From: Candidatus Aminicenantota bacterium
GTDB lineage: Bacteria > Acidobacteriota > Aminicenantia > JAMOAD01
Reading direction: 5' to 3'
DNA length: 7,525 nt
Assembly: GCA_027070475.1 (NCBI GenBank)
Contig: JALXDT010000073.1
Coordinates: 1-7,525 of the forward strand
A program made the translations under genes and the position numbers. The notes beneath the pieces were generated by a model. It made no database searches. It saw only the letters and a list, made by a program, of their open reading frames with translations, and was not told the origin of the DNA. Below, one piece after another: positions 5,542 through 7,525 of the stretch (within the stretch, counting starts at the first letter, position 1; every line of letters starts with the position of its first letter).

Positions 5542-6273
5542 ATGGGTTTAAAGAAAAAACCTGTTGAAGAAATTAAAACTGAAGCTGCAAGAAATGCGAT
5601 AATAAAGCTTCATAAAAAATTCGGTAAAACAATTAGTGTAAACAGCTGTTTCGGAAGTTCAAACATAGGTCAAATGAGCGGTTTTATATCAAGGGAGATA
5701 GTAAAAGAGATTCCAAACGCATTTATGAGATGTCCTATTGCTATTCACCCGGAAGTGGAGGGGCCCGTTCAGGTGCTTTTACATGATGATTATCAGGTGG
5801 TTATTGATGGATGTAAAGCAAGATGTCTTGCAAAATCAATGGAAAAAGCAGGGATAAAGGTAGATTTAAGCTATGCGATAGATGAGGATTTCGGAGTTCC
5901 CAAGGAGAGCACTATAGAATTTGATGCTGATAAAATGAAAGAGATTACTAATAAAATCATAGATGATATAAAGGAAAAAATCATTAAGATGGATAAAGAG
6001 GCGGCAATTTCAGTGGAATATGAAATTAAAGGTGATATTATTGAGAAGAATTTTTTTATGAAATTAATACAGGAATTTAAAAATGAAAATGTTGATATTG
6101 TTGATATTCATATACAAAATACTTCTCTTATGGGATTCTGGGCAACTCAACAACCTACAGTAGCAACTTTCAGAATAGTCTCAACTATGCTAAAAGACCT
6201 TAAAGATCAAGAAGACAAGATAGAAAAGCTTATTGAGGAGAATGGACTGATATTGGTTGAAAAGAAAAAATAG
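5542..6273 (+). CDS. DGC-domain putative metal-binding protein with C-terminal NIL-like domain
   Basis: A soluble 243-residue protein. Its N-terminal part (about 28-115) is a DGC domain (PF08859/COG4273 type, annotated as putative zinc-binding). It has the four conserved cysteines in order: Cys36 (NSCFGSSNIGQMSG), Cys64 (MRCPIAI), then the name-giving DGC-x3-C with Cys91 and Cys95. These could bind a metal ion or handle a thiol-reactive substrate; no member has a firmly known activity that I can cite. A charged helix (about 125-152) links to a domain at 155-240 that aligns without gaps to the end of the 4Fe-4S protein at 1948-2583. The copy here has no cysteine. AAGGAGGT (5530-5537), four bases before ATG, fixes the start. 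A 65-base gap separates it from the transporter gene; it is probably the last gene of the operon. Confidence 0.85.
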   Translation: MGLKKKPVEEIKTEAARNAIIKLHKKFGKTISVNSCFGSSNIGQMSGFISREIVKEIPNAFMRCPIAIHPEVEGPVQVLLHDDYQVVIDGCKARCLAKSMEKAGIKVDLSYAIDEDFGVPKESTIEFDADKMKEITNKIIDDIKEKIIKMDKEAAISVEYEIKGDIIEKNFFMKLIQEFKNENVDIVDIHIQNTSLMGFWATQQPTVATFRIVSTMLKDLKDQEDKIEKLIEENGLILVEKKK

Positions 6274-6292
6274 TAGTTATTTTTACTTATAT

Positions 6293-6330
6293 ATTAGACA
6301 AGTGTGATTGGGGATTAGACTTTTTTGTCT
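6293..6330. terminator. Weak convergent hairpin region, possible terminator
   Basis: AGACAA (6296-6301) can pair with TTGTCT (6325-6330), or a short AGAC-TTTTTT-GTCT hairpin (6317-6330) can form. ATTAGAC is directly repeated at 6293 and 6314. The region lies between convergent genes, where a bidirectional terminator is expected. The stems are short and no U-run follows them properly, so the assignment rests mainly on position. Confidence 0.3.
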
Positions 6331-7448
6331 TAACAAACTCTTTGAGGTTGTTTTCTTCCCGGTTTTGTGAATACTATCTGCCAGAGTTGAGTTTGCCTTG
6401 ATCTAAAACCTCCGGCTGAACTTAACAAATAGTATTTCCACATTCTGTAAAATCTTTCTCCGTATTTGTCTTTAAACTTAGGCCATGCTTTGTTGAAATT
6501 TTCATACCATGCCATAAGGGTTTTATCATAATGAGGACCAAAATTATGAATATCTTCTATTACAAACAGTCCTTCCATTGCTTTACTTATTTGGGCTATT
6601 GAAGGAAGATTTCCATTCGGGAAAATATATTTTGTTGTCCATGCATTTGCAGTTGTTACGCTTATATTTGAACCTATTGTATGAATTAAAGAGATTCCAT
6701 CATCTTTAAGATTTTCATCAACAATTTCCATATATTTTCTATAATTTTTGTGTCCCACATGCTCAAATGAACCTATTGATAGTATTCTATCAAACTTTTC
6801 ACCCTTTATTTCCCTATAATCCTGAAACCTTATTTCAACAGGTAGGCCTTTTGTAAGCTCCTTTGCTAAATTTTGTTGCTCTTTTGAGACTGTAACCCCG
6901 ATAACTTCAACTTTATACTTTTCAGATGCGTATTTGGCAAAAGCTCCCCAACCGCAACCAATATCAAGCACTCTCATCCCCGGTTCAAGTTCAAGTTTTT
7001 TACAGATAAGCTCCAGCTTTGCTTCCTGCGCATCGTCAAGGTTATCGGCATCTTTCCAGTAGCCGCAGCTGTAATTCATTCTCTTATCAAGCATTGCTAC
7101 GAAAAAATCATTTCCTATATCATAATGATGCTTCCCTACATGAAAAGCTCTTTTCCCCTTTTGGAGATTAAAGAGTCTGGATTTCAAGTAATGCCACTTG
7201 ATTTTCCAATTGCCTTTAATCTTTTTATCAAGTTCAGCTCTTAAAAGTCTGTTTATGAATTCATCAACGGATTCAGCTTCCCACCAGCCATCCATATATG
7301 ATTCCCCAAGACCTAAGGCTTCATCCCTTAAAATCCTTTCATATAGGTCTTCATTCAAAACTTGAATGTCATAAGGTTTATCACCATTTATTGTAATCCC
7401 CGCGATTGATAATAACTCTTCGACTAAAGCTTTTGATTCATCTGCCAT
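6330..7448 (-). CDS. cfa: Cyclopropane-fatty-acyl-phospholipid synthase
   Basis: A 372-residue SAM-dependent enzyme, close to the E. coli Cfa length. It adds a methylene bridge to cis double bonds of membrane phospholipid acyl chains at the membrane surface. The N-terminal lipid-binding domain (about 1-90) includes the typical ALGLGESYMDGWWE stretch. The SAM site is VLDIGCGWG at 160-168. The catalytic/bicarbonate residues of the family are all present: Cys128 in NYSCGYWKDADN, Glu229 in FEHVG, His256 in IHTIGS and Tyr307 in GPHYDKTLMAW. The C-terminus (QLWQIVF...) is complete, ending RKQPQRVC. The start is supported by GGAGGTG (7459-7453, minus strand) ahead of ATG 7448. It is monocistronic as far as visible and convergent to the operon, so probably functionally independent, a general stress/stationary-phase membrane modification. 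Confidence 0.96.
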   Translation of the reverse strand: MADESKALVEELLSIAGITINGDKPYDIQVLNEDLYERILRDEALGLGESYMDGWWEAESVDEFINRLLRAELDKKIKGNWKIKWHYLKSRLFNLQKGKRAFHVGKHHYDIGNDFFVAMLDKRMNYSCGYWKDADNLDDAQEAKLELICKKLELEPGMRVLDIGCGWGAFAKYASEKYKVEVIGVTVSKEQQNLAKELTKGLPVEIRFQDYREIKGEKFDRILSIGSFEHVGHKNYRKYMEIVDENLKDDGISLIHTIGSNISVTTANAWTTKYIFPNGNLPSIAQISKAMEGLFVIEDIHNFGPHYDKTLMAWYENFNKAWPKFKDKYGERFYRMWKYYLLSSAGGFRSRQTQLWQIVFTKPGRKQPQRVC

Positions 7449-7477
7449 CTTCCACCTCCGGAAGAAAATATTATATA

Positions 7478-7506
7478 ATTATACACTTTTTGAATAAAAA
7501 AGTATA
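7478..7506 (-). promoter_or_regulatory. Candidate cfa promoter
   Basis: On the minus strand a perfect TATAAT -10 lies at 7483-7478. At exactly 17 bases spacing there is a weak -35, TATACT (7506-7501, three of six consensus bases). The resulting leader would be about 23 bases and contains the GGAGGTG ribosome binding site. Other AT-rich -10-like sequences sit nearby, so the exact start site is uncertain. Confidence 0.45.
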
Positions 7507-7525
7507 ATTTTTTATATTTGTTTTT

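Noticed and set aside
1..7525. tRNA, rRNA, CRISPR arrays, insertion sequences
   Set aside because: No cloverleaf-like GC-rich segments, regularly spaced repeats, transposase motifs or terminal inverted repeats were seen on either strand.

Overview
The window is an AT-rich stretch of bacterial DNA, roughly one third G+C by eye. It suggests a diderm (Gram-negative-type), probably anaerobic or redox-versatile bacterium. The evidence is an outer-membrane beta-barrel ending in Phe, a ferredoxin-type iron-sulfur protein, a cyclopropane-fatty-acid synthase and lysine/isoleucine-rich proteins. A Deferribacterota- or Desulfobacterota-like host would fit, but the sequence alone does not fix the taxon.

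Layout. (a) 1-1297, minus strand: a partial AAA-ATPase-like / PD-(D/E)XK gene (PF09820 + PF08011 type) running off the left edge. Its promoter places the predicted transcription start on the ATG, so it may be leaderless. (b) 1298-1485: divergent intergenic region with a TATAAT box and a 12-bp palindrome in front of an ArsR-type regulator. (c) 1486-6273, plus strand: one tightly packed apparent operon. Its order is ArsR-family regulator, a possible Cys/Trp-rich micro-ORF in a GC-rich patch, a two-cluster 4Fe-4S protein, a UspA-like protein, an OsmC-like protein, an outer-membrane beta-barrel, a BASS/ACR3-like inner-membrane transporter, and a DGC-domain putative metal-binding protein. Most genes have strong AAGGAGG-type ribosome binding sites; gaps are short or overlapping. 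(d) 6274-6329: short convergent spacer. (e) 6330-7448, minus strand: cyclopropane-fatty-acyl-phospholipid synthase with its own promoter at about 7478-7506.

The candidate new system is the 1486-6273 operon. It combines a Cys-containing ArsR sensor, an iron-sulfur protein and a DGC (four-Cys) protein, an OsmC-fold thiol protein, a stress protein, and matched inner- and outer-membrane components. The first and last large proteins, otherwise unrelated, carry an alignable C-terminal ferredoxin-like (NIL-like) domain: 72 ungapped columns and 18 identities by hand count. That suggests they act on the same partner or ligand. The transporter resembles ACR3 arsenite permeases but lacks the catalytic Cys and the conserved acidic residues, so plain arsenite efflux is unlikely. 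A system that senses, chemically handles and exports a thiol-reactive sulfur, selenium or metal(loid) compound is the best inference; the substrate is not visible in the sequence.
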